From: Musa acuminata AAA Group
Lineage: Eukaryota; Streptophyta; Magnoliopsida; Zingiberales; Musaceae
Direction: 5' to 3'
NCBI RefSeq assembly: GCF_036884655.1
Contig: NC_088327.1
Span: 13,096,001 to 13,160,000 of the forward strand
DNA length: 64,000 nucleotides
The position numbers and the translations under genes were made by a program. The notes beneath the pieces were generated by a model. That model did not search any database, was not told the DNA's origin, and saw nothing but the letters and a program-made list of their open reading frames with translations. Below are positions 23,701-60,126 of this stretch, one piece after another. Positions within the stretch are counted from its first letter, which is position 1. Every line of letters starts with the position of its first letter.

Positions 23701-26251
23701 AGGCTTAATCTTCCATACTTCATGGATTTTTCGGAGATCATTTTCTTTTGTAGGTAATTGGTAGACGATGGTATGATCCCAAAAGTAGATTAGCAATATT
23801 GGCTAATGGTGTTCTATTTATCATGATCTTGGCTAGCATTCTTCCTATTTTATCCATCCTAGGTACTTTTCCTGAGAAATTTGCATATAATCATTCAAGT
23901 ATAGTCAAGATGAAATATGGAAGACATAACAACAATTTCCATGCTACAAATTGCTGAGGAGGATATAGAAGGGAAGCAAAAATCTGCTACGTAATTTCAA
24001 ATAATAGAACTTCAAGAATAGATTTAGGAAATATGAGCAACTACAAGTCTAGAATATTTTCATTCATGCCTTGGAGATGATGGTTGGGAAACAAGCACAG
24101 TTCACGGAAGACAGAGACCTAAGGGTTGTGTGATAGATTTATAGGTGAAATTAAGGAATATACTGCAGTCATGGGATTCATGATAGTCAAAATAAGAGTC
24201 ACTGAATGCCCACTTCACAATGTATTCGAGTCTTCGTTCCTCTGAAAAATTCCTTCTTGGTTTTTCATTTTTCAGTTGAAAAATCTGCTTAGGATAAATC
24301 CTTAACATCAGAGTTCCTGCATCAAAAATGGTTCTTGGGTATCCTTATTTTTTTGTTGCAGTAGTTCATACTCATGCTGATGTTGACCTTAGCTCTAGAT
24401 TTTGAAGGTCAGGCCTGTGCCAACAACAGGCCTACTTATTGATGTAGTTGCACATACATTTATCTTGTCAGTGTATTAAATCTGATTAGATCCATCAATG
24501 GTTGTTTACATGTTTTTCCATGTATTCATGAAATGATATAATTTGAACACAGGACATATATGCATTTGTCTCACTAGTATATATATGCATTTATAACTGA
24601 ATGATGAAGTAGTTATTATCTGAATCAAAATGCAGGTTTCTAATGCAGCATATTTGTGTTATTTACTCTGTCAAAGTTTATCTTTCATTATGCATCTTAG
24701 AATTGAATTTGTTTACTTTAAAAATCATTCAGGTGCCCATACAAGTGAACAGACATCTTGTATACAGCAACGGAATGAGAATAGTTGAGCCGACCAAGTC
24801 AGCAGCATCAACTGTTCAATCAGACATTGTTCTATTCACAGAACTTGATAGGTAACTTCTTTTAAATGTTTTTGTAATAGACTATGGAGATATGTCTAAC
24901 AAATAAATTCGAAGAGGTCCTTGCTTGTTTCTGCTTCGATGATGCATTTTCTTGAAACAGTGTTTTGCATCTCGGAAAAACAAAAAAAACCTTCTGCCTG
25001 GTCTCTCATAAAACCTTCCGTATAGGGTGCACATCACAAGATGAGAAAGTTATCAGGAGGAGATCCTGTGGATTGGCAAACCTCAGGTTTATGGACTGGT
25101 GGACTGGCACAGTGTGTGCCCAATTAAAATACCATGTGCAGTATGGCACACACCTGTGCCCACTGCTGATACTCCTCCAATGGGTTACATGCTGACTGCT
25201 TGGGTGGCGTGGCTTGTATAGATTATCCATCCATCATATCACATTGTAGCATAGAGAGCATTGCTTGTTTCACCTATTCCTCATGAGTTGGACCACTAAC
25301 ATATGTGATAGGTCGTTTGGTTTGTCATGACCACACCGGTACGCTGGAGTTCCACTACTACTTCTCTGAGTGTGGTTTTCTATAACATGGACTCTGTAGT
25401 TTGTATCATCGAAGCTGGACATTGGCATGCTCAGTGCACTTGATTCATATTCTAATTCAATTTGTCAATATCAACCATCAGGATGTTATTTTAGGATGAG
25501 ATAGGCTGAAGGCACATATGTATAAGCTTTCACTTGGATCCAGGCATGGTACAGTAGCAGAGATATTCAAGTTGTTTCTAATTGTCCTACTTGTCCAAGG
25601 TTGTGGTTTAGGCCTATGTTGATCTCATGCCATCCAACATTAAAACATTTGTTTCTGACAGGCCTGACGATCAGCCGTGCTACGAAGCTGAAGAATTTGA
25701 TATGCTCCGTAATATGATGATTGCTTCGGTTGAGGAAAGATACAGAGACGCTGGTATGATCAAATGATCTTCATCTCTTTATCCATGGTTTTGCATTCAG
25801 ATCCCAATCATTTTTTTGGGGAAATTTCGACCTATTTTTTTTCTAGCAACATATTGAAACTTGTTTGTGCACTTTGGTGAAATAAATTTGTAACTATAGT
25901 TATAAATGATCTATGAGTTTTCTATTGCAAACCCTTGTGAGGAAAATGCTTTGGGTCCCAAGAATTTCCTTAACTGTCTCGATGTCTCTCCTTTGTGATA
26001 GAAGCAAATGTGTCATTTACCTTACACCGTTAATAAGCATATCGACACCTTTGTCCTTTCCCAAAGCACAAAATGCTGAAAGAAGTTGTTAAACTATATT
26101 TGAATCCTAATCTGAACTGCATTGGTATTTTATCACCTGTTTTTATAATCATATTCAATTGATTTGTGCAACTAATAGACTAACTTTTGTTACAGCCCGG
26201 TGGAGGGACAAGCTATTCATGTTCCGAGCAAAGAGGAAGAACTGGACTTGA
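20779..26251 (+). CDS. Bifunctional nuclease in basal defence response (BBD-type, DUF151)
   Basis: Nine coding exons: 20779-21085, 22556-22726, 22813-22862, 22945-23001, 23331-23396, 23480-23554, 24733-24851, 25662-25753, 26196-26251. They total 993 nt, 330 residues. The N-terminal part (1-102) is serine-rich and variable. The DUF151 bifunctional-nuclease domain follows (about 105-275: VRSRSDGLMIKMRDGRHLRC, LPILVLEMPCTMLMAAINN, QLVRVTKRVNEAYFSQLYL, FDLRPSDAINIAARCKVPIQ). A UVR-like C-terminus ends the protein (about 290-330, EEFDMLRNMMIASVEERYRD). Plant BBD proteins have RNase and DNase activity in vitro and are linked to ABA-regulated callose deposition and basal defence. All introns are GT-AG except the one after exon 5, which begins GC. 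Domain order and length fit the family, so the gene looks intact. Confidence 0.93.
21680..21860 (+). mobile_element. Possible tRNA-derived SINE in a nuclease-gene intron
   Basis: TGGTTAGTGCATTGG at about 21689 resembles a pol III A box, and GGTTTGAGTTAC at about 21724 resembles a B box, with box spacing close to that of a tRNA-like head. The rest has no tRNA fold that I can draw and no poly(A)-like tail or target duplication, so this is tentative. Confidence 0.25.
21925..22440. mobile_element. Non-autonomous element with GGTAC palindromes and a purine-rich core
   Basis: Lies in intron 1 of the nuclease gene. It begins with GGC/GGTAC-rich palindromic sequence (CGGCACGACACATGCCGCC, CACATGGTACG), then about 150 bp of GAGGAAGAAG-type purine tract, then GAGCCCTAATC followed by T-rich DNA, and ends with ATCGGTCCATGCC...CCGGTGCATGC and GGGCGGTACAG. 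A sister copy with the same order of parts is at 34695-35170. Exact ends and TSD are not resolved. Confidence 0.6.
25105..25160. repeat. Short inverted repeat in nuclease-gene intron 7
   Basis: GGCACAGTGTGTGCC pairs with GGCACACACCTGTGCC across about 24 bp. It could fold into a stem in the intron and may be the relic of a short palindromic element. Confidence 0.5.
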
Positions 26252-27400
26252 TGTGTGTACTCAAAAATCACCTATTGTACATTGTCCTGCTGATACCAAC
26301 ACCTCCAGTGTTGTAATGAAGATTTGCTTCCTTTGTTCAGATACTCAAGTGCGTGACCAACCTCGCCGACTGTAAATACATGAACTTGTCGATAATTTCG
26401 GTTGCCAAATGCTTTGTAGCAGTAAATACATGTACTTTTCAGCAAAGTTACTTAAAGCTACTCAATCAAACATCTCGGTGTCGATACTTGAATTTCTGTC
26501 TATCTTGTTTTGGTTTTCTTTTCCTTTAAATCAATTAATATTGTAATCACTGAGGCATCTCGAGTTTGAGACTGCAGTAAACATGATATAGCATTAAGAC
26601 AACTTGGTGTCATCATGGATCGATTCTTTGTGACCTCCAATGCCAACTGTATCTTATCAACACTCGTTCAAAGGTGACAGCAGATGCTGAACTAGTCATG
26701 TTAAGTCCACAACATGCAATGGGATATCAAGCTTGCATTGATAATGATGGCTATGTGGACAGTATTTAATTTGTCTGACCATTTAGATTGTGATGTTCTC
26801 TCTTTGATCTGGTCCAAACATTTTGAATAATGCATACATGTTCTAGATAGACTTGGTCATCACACATTTCCATACATACTTCTTCTTGACTGAGCCATAA
26901 ACCTGGAAAATTTGATGTGTGATCATGATATCTAATCAAATGTCAAGATTGAGATCATGCAAGTTGAGCTTTATTTAATTAGGTTATGATCTATCTACTT
27001 GAGGCTTGAAGTCAACAAAATGCAACTGTGCTACAGGTGGAACTTTGAAATTGACTAATGGAAAAGGACCATTTCAATATTGAACACAATTGATCAAGTA
27101 TCATCATCTTGATTTTGTTTCTAAAAGAAATTTAGATAAATCTTTTTTGAAGGAAAAATATTAAAATTAAAATTATTTTAATATAAAACTGATTAATTGG
27201 TTCATTCATCTCAAAATGTATATTATTTTGAATGAATTGGCAAAAAACTTTTTTATTATTTTTGAATGAATTGACTTAATTTTAATCACTAATTTTGCTC
27301 ATCAGAAGTAAATTGCTATTTTTTTTAATAAAAAGAGTGATTTGCAAGTAAAAAAAGAATAATTCTATTTTTATATGTAGGGATGTTGACGGAGGAGAGA
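26252..27400. other. Intergenic region between the nuclease and SFH genes (same direction)
   Basis: Contains the nuclease 3' UTR and the SFH promoter. It is AT-rich, with T- and A-rich runs at 27130-27360. No gene, repeat or RNA was recognised. Confidence 0.5.
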
Positions 27401-27413
27401 ATTAAATTAAAGT

Positions 27414-27421
27414 CCACGTGG
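27414..27421 (+). promoter_or_regulatory. Perfect G-box CCACGTGG upstream of SFH
   Basis: The palindrome CCACGTGG (followed by C) is a strong G-box/ABRE-type core bound by bZIP and bHLH factors. It lies about 475 bp upstream of the SFH start codon and just before the inferred leader. Confidence 0.6.
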
Positions 27422-27499
27422 CAGGATACCATTTGTTGATCTGTCCTTTGCGTTACAACTGCCAACCGACTCTTTCTAACATCAGTTTCTTCAAGCAGT

Positions 27500-27888
27500 C
27501 GCCAGAGAGAGAGAGAGACAGAGAGAGAGAGTTGAGCGCGCTCTTTCTGAAGGCCACGGTGATGCGCTTCGCCGACCGTCCGATTGCGCCCGATGAGCGC
27601 CGCCCCGAACCTTAAAGCAGCTCGCCCTCCTCCTCTTCCTCTCCTGTCCAGCTCGCTGTGAGCGAGTTGAGCTGTTCTCCGTGGGTATCGGAATTACTCG
27701 CTTGCAGAGCTTCTGACGTTTCTACTAGGGCTCTTCGTGGGTTCCACCCAAGGTTAATTAGGCGACTATTCTGCAGTTTCTTTCTTTCTTTCATCCACCC
27801 TTGACGATAGTTTTGGCTGTTTCTGATGCACAAAGGGGAAAAAGCCGTTTCTTTTCTCTAAAGATTGAAGTGTGATTTTCTGGCAGAT
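27500..27888 (+). other. SFH 5' leader with a probable short UTR intron
   Basis: GC-richer leader containing interrupted GAGAGA runs at 27505-27531. A possible donor CCAAG|GTTAAT at 27753 and acceptor TTCTGGCAG at 27886 would remove 134 nt, leaving the ATG two bases into the next exon. Inferred from splice-site appearance only. Confidence 0.45.
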
Positions 27889-50950
<23,062 letters not shown>

Positions 50951-52045
50951 ATCATCTCAACAATGCAAAACGATGCAGTATTTCCATTCCGCAGTTTGCA
51001 AAGTGCATATATGATACGTGTAAACATGTGTATATGTTTGGATCTGAACCATTTTTTATGAGTTTCGGTTCTATTGTGTGCAGAACAAATTTGGAAGAGA
51101 TGCAAATCTTATCAATTTCTAGTCTATTCTAAAATCAGCATTGTGTTGACTATATATAAAGCATCAAGTTTGGACAGCACTAAACTCAAAAATTTTTGTA
51201 GTCTATCGAATTTTCCTAAATGGATCAACTATAAATTCCTGCATGCTCTCTTTTTGCTGTGTGTACTTCTGATAGCTGTTTACATATATACAGAGGTTGG
51301 ATATTGTTTTCATGAATTGTTCCTCTATACTTGAGTTGACTAAATCCCAACTGTATGCAACTCTGCCAATTGCTACACTTCATATATGCACCGGTGTGTT
51401 CTGAAGGTGCAAGAGAGCATGTGAATATCAAATACATTTATATATAGAGATCAATTAATTATGCATTGACAAACAAAGCATAACAGGAGAATTAACAATG
51501 AAACCTTGTGCCTAAAGCCTTTTCCATTGCATGTTGCTGGTGAATAATAGAACAAGGTTTAAGATGGGAAGAAAATATCCATAGCTTATCTTCACTAAGT
51601 ATATATGAACATTTAATGATTTATTACATAGTGAGTTAAATGTATATAAATAGGCAGCATTCTGATTCTGTTGCAGGAACAAATACAGAAGTGATGCCAT
51701 TCCAGGTCGTGTGGTAGCTTTGCGGTATTCCGACATAAGCTTGTTAAACTCTCGGATCGGAGGATAACCACAATTAGTGATGAGAAATTATGTGCGTATT
51801 ATTTGCGATGAATCATGCATCATTTTTGCCTATTTGCCATACTAAGTTTAGTCGAAACTGAATCAGCTTGTAAAAAGAACATTTTGGAAAAGAAATTTGG
51901 CATTGTCTTAGAGAAGATAATGCATCTTTGAGTAAATAAAATGTACTGGTAAATCGTACATCTACAATCTGAATACAATGAAGACCTGTAGATAAAAAGT
52001 TGACTTTATAGTAACTTTATGTGCTGATGATTGATTTTTCTTCAC
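50951..52045. other. Convergent intergenic region between SFH and the SABATH gene
   Basis: Holds both 3' UTRs. AT-rich, with short frames lacking motifs. No repeat or RNA gene was recognised. Confidence 0.5.
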
Positions 52046-53752
52046 TCATTGTGTCTTTCTTAGAACAATTAGTAGGTGAGAACTTTTTATTTCTTCTTTA
52101 AGCATTAGTTGACTGAGCAGTCCTCCATAAACATGGAACAAGGTATCGATAATTGCTTCGCCAAAGTGGTGGCTGATCATTGATTCTTGTATGGCTCTAA
52201 TGGCCATTGATGTGATTCTGGCATCCTTTAGAGGATCTCCAGTGCTTGTGCTCAGCTCATGAGTTTGTATGTAATCGATCGTAAAAGACCCTTCTCTGTG
52301 CACTTCATCTTCAATCTCCCTCGCCGACGGAGCATAAAATGGCACATTGTATGTATCAACCTTCTCTTCATCAATCATTTCCTGAGAACAACATAATTTG
52401 TGAGAGGTGGTATCATAGAAATGATCTAAGATGCAGTCTTCTAGGAATAGAGATATTGCTTTAGTTCCATTGCTACATTCTCCTGCCATGATCCTTGATG
52501 AAAATGTATTTAGATGATGTAGTAACATTGAAATTGACATAAAATTCATCTCAAAGAATCTAAAATGAAAAAAAAGAACTTTACAACCTCATTCGGAGGA
52601 GTATGATGAGTTGGTATCAATGCATTTCAAATAAACCAATCGAGTGAATAGAGGATAAATAGGTAAGGATTGAATGAACATAGAGGAAAAGAAGGCTAAG
52701 AATTGCACTCACTTGTGAGATCATAATGGCAAAAGACTGGTCTAACACTTCCCACAAGACTCTTGTGCTCTTATCACTGTGATCATCAGTTGTTCTTCCT
52801 AACATCGCGACAACCATTCGCCCACCGAGATGTAACTCTTCGGATCTTGATCTGAGAAAGAGGCTGAATTCTTTCTGAAACTGCTCAAAGTAAGCTAATG
52901 CAACAACAGGGGGGCTTGTGTTAGATATGTACATCTTCCCCTTGTTAATTGGCCTGCCATTGATGTCAACAAGCCCTGGAGGAACCTGCAAGAATCATTC
53001 TTGTTCTACAATTAAGAGGGAATGCAGGAGAAAACTCCACTTTAATTACTTCACTAACTATGGATTTCTACAACATATCAGAAAAGATATAGTTGTGAGA
53101 ATGCACACTGAGAGCTAACCTGGGAAAGCCAGTGCAAGCTATAGCATGAGTAGATGAAACTGAGACTGTCTCTTGGAAACAGCCTGCCATAGAATGAACC
53201 AGGAGTTGCTGAAAAGTATACAGATGGAGCCATGCCTCCATGCAACTCGATGCCTTCTTTGAGCTTCTTAATGAACAATGGAAGGCTCAGAAACATAGAA
53301 TTGAAGTCATTGGATGGAAGATCATTGAGGAACACCATGAATTCTGGTGCTGGCTTCGCTGACCGTCGTGCCATCACATGAATGGCTTCGATGATATCTC
53401 CGATTAGAGGCAGGGCATTACTCCCCGACGAGCATCCAAGATCAACAAAAGTGAAGCTTTCTGGCATCTCTGAAGCGTAAGCATCTACCGCTGACTCCAC
53501 TATGATATGCTTCATGGCATCCATACTCTTCTTCTGAAGGAAGAGATAACAACTGGCATTAAGAAATCATGAAAATTTAGGGACATTGGTGGCTTTCTGA
53601 GGTAAGATTTTTACCTGTAGGGAACAATTTTGAGCATAACTGGCCTCATCCAGCCCTTCTTTCATGTGAAGAACACTCTCCACATCCATGGTGACAAGTT
53701 TGGAGGTCCTTGGAGGAGGCTCACAGGATACCATTGCTTCTTTAGATGTCAA
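52046..53752 (-). CDS. SABATH-family carboxyl methyltransferase (salicylate/jasmonate methyltransferase-like)
   Basis: Four exons on minus: 53752-53615, 53533-53120, 52985-52713, 52381-52046 (stop), all GT-AG and in phase, giving 386 residues, a normal SABATH length. These enzymes move a methyl group from S-adenosylmethionine to the carboxyl of small acids (salicylate, benzoate, jasmonate, IAA and others) in the cytosol. Visible motifs are MDVESVLHMKEGLDEASYAQ (about 22-41, substrate/SAM contact region), the SAM loop FVDLGCSSGSNAL (75-87), NDLPSNDFN (116-124), SFYGRLFP (159-166), YSLHWLSQ (177-184), and the cap region with FYAPSAREIEDEVHREGSF. The loop has serine where CSSGPN is commoner. The substrate cannot be assigned. 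The start could also be the internal MDVESVL at residue 22. No break is seen. Confidence 0.93.
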
Positions 53753-56700
53753 TTCAGCTTTAGATTTCCCTCCATCTTTTGTCGTCTACTTCTCCTATAT
53801 CTGACTACCGAAGGATTAGATGTTGGATCACATGCTGAAACATTCTTAAAATTAATCTGTCAAAGAAAAAGCAACTTGTGAAGGGTCTGAGAGCCATTTC
53901 TCTCATGTCAAATTGACATGCTTGACCATACTATCTGTGTCAGTCCTAACAATTACAGCTCACATCTCCCATCTTTCATCTGCAAGTTACCTAAGACTTT
54001 CTTAACTGTTATTCTTGTCAGTCCTATCTATCACATCTACTATTTTTCAGTGTAATATGTGGGGCTTATATGAAGGAACAGTTGAAATATGAGATGAGAT
54101 CGAGGGTATGATTGAAATGCAAGGGGATGGGCATTCTGGGAGTCCACCTACTAGAAAAGAAACCATGTGAATCACATTAGACCTCCCAAGTGGAGTCGGC
54201 ATCTGATCATGTGAATCATGACTCATATCATCAGTTGTAGGGATGTCATATCAATTGTACTCACAATATTTCATAATGAAAAAGATATCTCATAATCACC
54301 TGCACCCCTGCAATCACAATATACTTGATTAGATGTTTGCAGAAATATGCATTAACATGGAATTCAAAAGCTCAATTTGTGCAGCAAAGACATCATCTAC
54401 CATGGTTTGATCTTTCCATGTAACTTTACCAATTGTGCACTTTTGAAGCCAAGTTATTGTTATCAGGGCCCTGTTTCCTTTATTTGAGCACTTCCTAGCT
54501 TAAAACATTCATCCCTGTAATGGATCCTATGATGGATTACAATGGAGCATGATAGTAAGTAACAAGAACCATTGACCAAAATAATATCCAAGTAGCAAAA
54601 CATCGACCATTAATCAACTCAGATATTATAGCAATTCAAATCTTGAAGGAATTATGAACAGTGACAAAGGTAGAACAAGCTTGAACAGGTTATAGTAGGT
54701 GTTAATGGTCAAAAAGTTAATCACTAGTTACCCTTCTTAATTGTTCTGGAAATCATTGCAAGGATCATAATAGCAATTAGATTCAAACCATGATCAGTAG
54801 ATGATACACCCTGGTATTTGGAAGAGTTGAACATCATTGAGATAGAACTTTTTCTGTACAGTAAAAATGATCCTCGAAATATCATGACATGCATTTTTCA
54901 GATTTGATTTGATCCTGATTCCACCATTTTCTTTCCTTCTAATTTTCCCACTTAGAAGCAGCTGATGCTCTTCATACATATCAAGGAGCACCCAACATTT
55001 TTTGTTTCATGTCTCTGTCTATACATCATTTACAGTAAAATCAGCATCACACCATGTAGATTATCTGCTGCCATAACAATCTTAATTTTTCTTCAAGCAT
55101 GTAAAAAAAAAAAAAGGCAAAAACATTTCTATTTCAGAAACTCACAAGAGAAAATACAACAAACAGAAAGATATTGTCTCTACCATTCACCTCCTTTGCA
55201 GAAACAAAATCTTAAGAGCTGAAATGATACCAATGGAAGCCAAACTTATGATCCAGGACACATATACCTTTGATTAGATTTGAGGTAATGGCAGAGATTT
55301 ATAAGCATCCCATCCCTTGAGTGCTCCACAAGATTCATAAGGAGTGGAAGAAATGATGCACCAAGCTTTGGAGGAAGAGCAGAAGGGATGTCTGCCATTT
55401 ATATAGAGTTGAATGGGTTCAGAATCATTTCATTTTGGGAGCAGATGGCAATAAAATATACTTCTGTTGTGTGCTTACTGTGAGTTTTCTTGATTTGTTT
55501 GCTGTGCTCCTCATGGCAGCAATGATGCTGCAGATTTAGTGCTTCACTGTTCATCTGCAATGAGAATCTAATTAGTCAAACCAAAGAATGTAAAAGGCAG
55601 AAGTCAAAGCTGACCATTGGTTGGCTGGAGTTTCACTTGCTCAACTTCCACAGGAGGAAAATAACATCATGACAATGCATCAATAGTGTTACTGCTTTGA
55701 GGTCAGCTGACCAGTAGGCTTCTACTTTTTAATTTCCTTGACTGGACAATCTCTTTTGTGTAAGTGAATGTTTTGGAGATGCTTTCAACAACCACCAAAC
55801 CAACAACAAGATCAACTATATAAATCTTTTTTCATTATTAAGTAATATATAAAATTCTAGTTAATCAAAAATATTTTATAGTAAAATCTTCTTTCATCTC
55901 TTTCTATTTTTCTACACACCATTAACACTATTCGATTATTTTACATGTTTTCTTCTCTTGTTATCCCTTATTAGGTTTAAACCTAATCATCCACAGATGT
56001 ATTTAATTAATCTTTCTTTATAACTTCATACAGTCACCTCAATATTCTCATCTTAATCATACTTATCTTTTTCTTTCTTTGAAAGTAAGGTAAAAATTAT
56101 GGATTACACCTCTGTTCTCTTAAAATTTGCAAATAGTTACTTCATATGTTCTACAGCAACTTTATATCCACCACAATGATTATATATCATTTATCATAAA
56201 TAAAGAGTTCATGCATGTTCATCTAAAATCTTAAATTTGTAGATAAAAATAATTTCTTTCAATTTATATTCTTAATTCTCATCTTTGAGTGCTGGATTAT
56301 GCAGTTGATCCAAGTTCAACATATGAAGATTAAAATGTTCAGACAAGACATGATATATATATAATATAATTAGCTTTAAGATCATTGATTGAAGAATCTA
56401 ATTGTGGGTTTAGTTAACTCCGGGAGACAAATCAGAGAGTGGAAGCCATTGTTTTTGTTGTTGAGGCTGACAGCGTTGAGAATCTTGTAGTGGTGGCCTG
56501 CGTCTGGTACCCATCGATACACACCCTCCACAACTGATGGCCAGCCTTCTCCACTGCTGTATGCCATATTCTACTACTACGTAGAGCTGACTTGTTCTTC
56601 TCTTCATAAAGGAAAAAGAAGATGAAAAGGCTAAATTAATGCCTTGGTAGATATTATTATTATCAGTTTTAGTGATTTGATTCTAAGACTAATTCAAGGC

Positions 56701-57061
56701 AGGCAATTTTTTGCGATAGAAGCATGTATGAAATAGGTAGATTTTGGGTCCAATATCTTTTAATCAGATTTGGGATAGATTTGAATAAGAAAGTTGGTAA
56801 CTGAGTTAAGTTCAGAGTCAATTTTGAGTACATACATAATTGGTTCATGATGAAGTTTGCAGGCACTGCTTAGTAACATTCCTTTATTTAATGATAGCAT
56901 GTCAGGGTATTTTTGTTACTTGCTTTATCTAAACCACTTAAATTGGAATTTAGTATCTTAATCATGTTTCGGCTGGGTTTCGAGGGGCTAATAATATTAA
57001 AAAAAAAATAGAATTCTTGATCTTTTTTCAATTGTGCCATAGATAAATTTGGAATTTCTCA

Positions 57062-57066
<5 letters not shown>

Positions 57067-57100
<34 letters not shown>

Positions 57101-57112
57101 TTATTTATTTTC
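57067..57112. repeat. (TA)n plus (TTTA)n microsatellite
   Basis: About 14 TA units followed by four TTTA-type units in AT-rich intergenic DNA. Confidence 0.9.
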
Positions 57113-57805
57113 AAGTCCTTCTACATACTTTGCATGAGGTTTGATGGTATGGGTTGGATTTTTTAGTATCGGCATTTATCTGACCTGCTTAAACTGGATT
57201 TAAGTATCTCTTAATCTGGTTTCGGATGGGTTCCAGGAAGAAAATAAGTACTAAAAAATTTAATAATATATATACATGAGATTTAATTTTTAGGCTTAAT
57301 TATAGTTCTCAATTTATTTATGTTTTGGGTCAAACTCATTTTTAGGCCAAGCCACACACTTCCATATCATCAGAATAAATACTGTTGTTCTTCTCTCTCT
57401 ATATGTATCCATAGGATTACTAATCTAATAGGAAGCATGCATTGTGTGAATGGTACCAACAATTTATCAGCAGTGCGCAAGCAAAAAAGTCAAAGTCAAA
57501 AACTAAATGCAAATTGACATCAAATACTGTTGTAGAATTCACTGATACATCTCCCATAGCAGCGAGTCTTGACTTCTTGTGAGCATTGTAGCCAGTGGCC
57601 AAGTCAACTGGGAAAAAGCCTTGCAGAGAAGAATATGCCTCCTGCATTCTTTTCAGTGCTAGGAAGCTTTTGTTTCTCCTCTCCTCTTTTGTCACCCTAA
57701 GCTACCAAGAAATGCAATGTCTGCAATCTGCAATCTTTTTCTGTTCCTCTGATCTTCAACTTACCATGCACATGATACTTTTTAGAACCATCGGTATAAT
57801 ATGAT

Positions 57806-57905
57806 ATAGGTGATATTTACCGGTTCGACAACCTAACAGTAAGCCGATCAGAATAAATCGGACTGTTCAAGCCCAGTATAAGGCATATTGGACGGTATGA
57901 GCCTA
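57806..57905. repeat. Decayed GGTAC-type short element fragment
   Basis: Contains GATATTTACCGGTTCGAC, AGCCGATCAGAATAAATCGG and TATTGGACGGTATGAGCC, wording like the GGTACGG elements elsewhere in the window. No inverted termini or target duplication can be defined. Confidence 0.4.
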
Positions 57906-60126
57906 TTATAACCTATTTATACATATATATATAATAATTTTCTTGTTGTACTTTGTTGTGCTTCCTCCAGTAGAATGGCTACACAGTATGACTCATTCAG
58001 GTTGGATGGAAGATGACTATGATGAATTGTCTTGGTCATAGTATGATTTGGGGAGCTTGGAAAAATTATATATCCAATAAAAGCAAAAGTTTTCAAAGGT
58101 ATGTATGTGATATTCTTTGTCCATGAAACAAGTCAAAAATGGTTCCCAGTTGTTCTTCTTAAAGAACTTATACAGATATGTAGTTGTGGGCCTGTGGCAC
58201 TTCTGTTGATTCTGTTTGTTGTGCTCACAAAGAAATGTAGAGAAGCTACACTAGATTTTACTTTTTGGAGCACAAATAAATACTATGAAAATGCTGATAA
58301 TGCTGTACTGAATGATACATTCAAATTTACTATTTGTGCCAGTTGAATGTGAAGAAAATAAAGAAATGTAGAGAACCAGTCAACTAATGTAGCAAGTCAA
58401 TCTTTTAAATAAGAGGATATATGTGATTCATCAACTATTTTTGGGTAATTTGCTTCATCATTTTTATTTCATTAGTTTTTGTTCTTTAAAATCTGAATTA
58501 TGCTACCTTACAGTAATACATTACCAAAATTAAAAAGTCAGATTTATTCTCTTAAACAAGTGATTTTTGATCTTGACTTGCTGTCTCAATACTTAATCTC
58601 TTATAACTCTCATTCCTGTAAATGAGCTTGAGAAAGAAACTAAATAAGCCCTTTTCTATCTAGATTTTATATTCAATGCATCCGACATTATACTCGACTA
58701 AAAATATTAGGCTACATCTTTTAGGAGTTAGATTCCGATCGATTAAATTAAGTTTTCGAGTTGGACTTACTTGGAAAAGATCCTTGAAAGAAGAGTATCA
58801 AAGTTCATGGTTTGGTCCCTGATTAATGTCTAAACAGTTTAATTCAGAAGCTAATTTTAAATGAAGAAAAAGTTTGTCAATTTTCACATCTTTATTATTT
58901 TTGCTAAATTTGTTCAATCATTTTTTCTGTACTATTTCTTTTGCAAGATATTCAGATTTTGAAGGTCATTTAACAGAGTGGATTCCGCAGGACCCATTCT
59001 TCATTAAGGATGACAAAGGTCATAGATGATGGAGCAGACTTCAGACTCTCCTGACACACAATTATATCCTTTAATCATCTCATTAATAAATGAAGCTTGA
59101 GAGTTAGATCCATCAACACAGTTAATTCTATCACACATGCAGTTTATGCAACTTACAAGCTACATTTACAAAAACCATTCTCAAACTGAAAGATAAACAT
59201 CTGTATACTTGGAAATATACTCTGCATGCAGAATATATATGTTCATGCATCACTTGAACACATACAAGATACCTAAATAGTTACCTAAACGAGACTAAGT
59301 TGGTAGAGCTTTCTTTTTCTCTTTTGTTGTGGAAAGGTATCTCTCATACTACTGGTTTTATCTTGCCTCATGAACTGGGGATAAAATTTGCAAGCTGAAG
59401 GATGAGGTTGAGCTGCCTATTTTGCAAAACTCATCACATGGAGATCATCTGTTCTTGTTTGGTGGTGGAGGTTTTCTTAGCCACAATAAATTTCCTTTGA
59501 GTAATATTATTTGGCATCATCTGTTCTTGCAAAATACCACAAGGCTTGTGATGTATAACAGTAACCATTCACTCCCAAAATGAAGCTGCTGCAAAGCTGG
59601 GATAAATCCTCCCAGCCATTTGGCATTTCATCACTTCTAGTAGAAATTTATAATCAGGGCATCCTTGTTAATCTATGGTATTGTCCATCTTCTTCTTTTT
59701 TGTGTCCTTCTGTGGCTTTCAGCTGGCATTTAGGTACTCTAGATATATTGCGCCTCTCATTGACCTGCATATGATGCATGAATCCTTGAAATCTGGATGA
59801 CAACAGTCTCACATGGATGTTGACAAAATCAGGATAGTTTATGGTGGAGATCTTATCCTTGTACAACTTTTTGACTTTGTTCTGCATTCAAGTGCGGTTC
59901 TTGCTTCACTTAGAAAAGTCACCTTCACATGGAGTACTGCATTCTGTACGAAGCCATTAGAGAGTCCAATAAGCACGTTTTCAGTGACTCTGCACATCAT
60001 GTTCGTGGATGGAGATGGATTCCACAGTGGACACAAGAACATGTCCAAGAAATACAGAGAACTATTCCTCTCTGGCTTTAGATCGACATAGCAAATGCCA
60101 AACAAAACCAACATGTTGCATGAGCA

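Larger units (their letters stand above)
53753..60126. other. Long intergenic region between the SABATH and SLAH genes
   Basis: No supported gene. Frames at 54794-54991 and 57420-57695 (minus) and 58101-58346 (plus) have no motifs. Features noted are a minus-strand TATA-like CTATATAAAT near 55398-55407, a (TA)n(TTTA)n stretch at 57067-57112, a degenerate duplication (about 56930-57010 against 57181-57270) with CATGTTTCGGCTGGGTTTC / CTGGTTTCGGATGGGTTCC, and a decayed GGTACCG-type fragment near 57806-57905. Sequence near 60000 is the 3' flank of the channel gene. Confidence 0.45.

Noticed and set aside
55246..55398. 50-codon minus frame MADIPSALPPKLGASF... beside a TATA-like sequence
   Set aside because: Looks protein-like, but its ATG overlaps the TATA-like CTATATAAAT itself, and I found no following exon or family match.
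57420..57695. 91-codon minus frame starting MTKEERRNKSFLALKRMQEA
   Set aside because: The helical-looking start is suggestive, but there is no known family, no promoter and no flanking exon.
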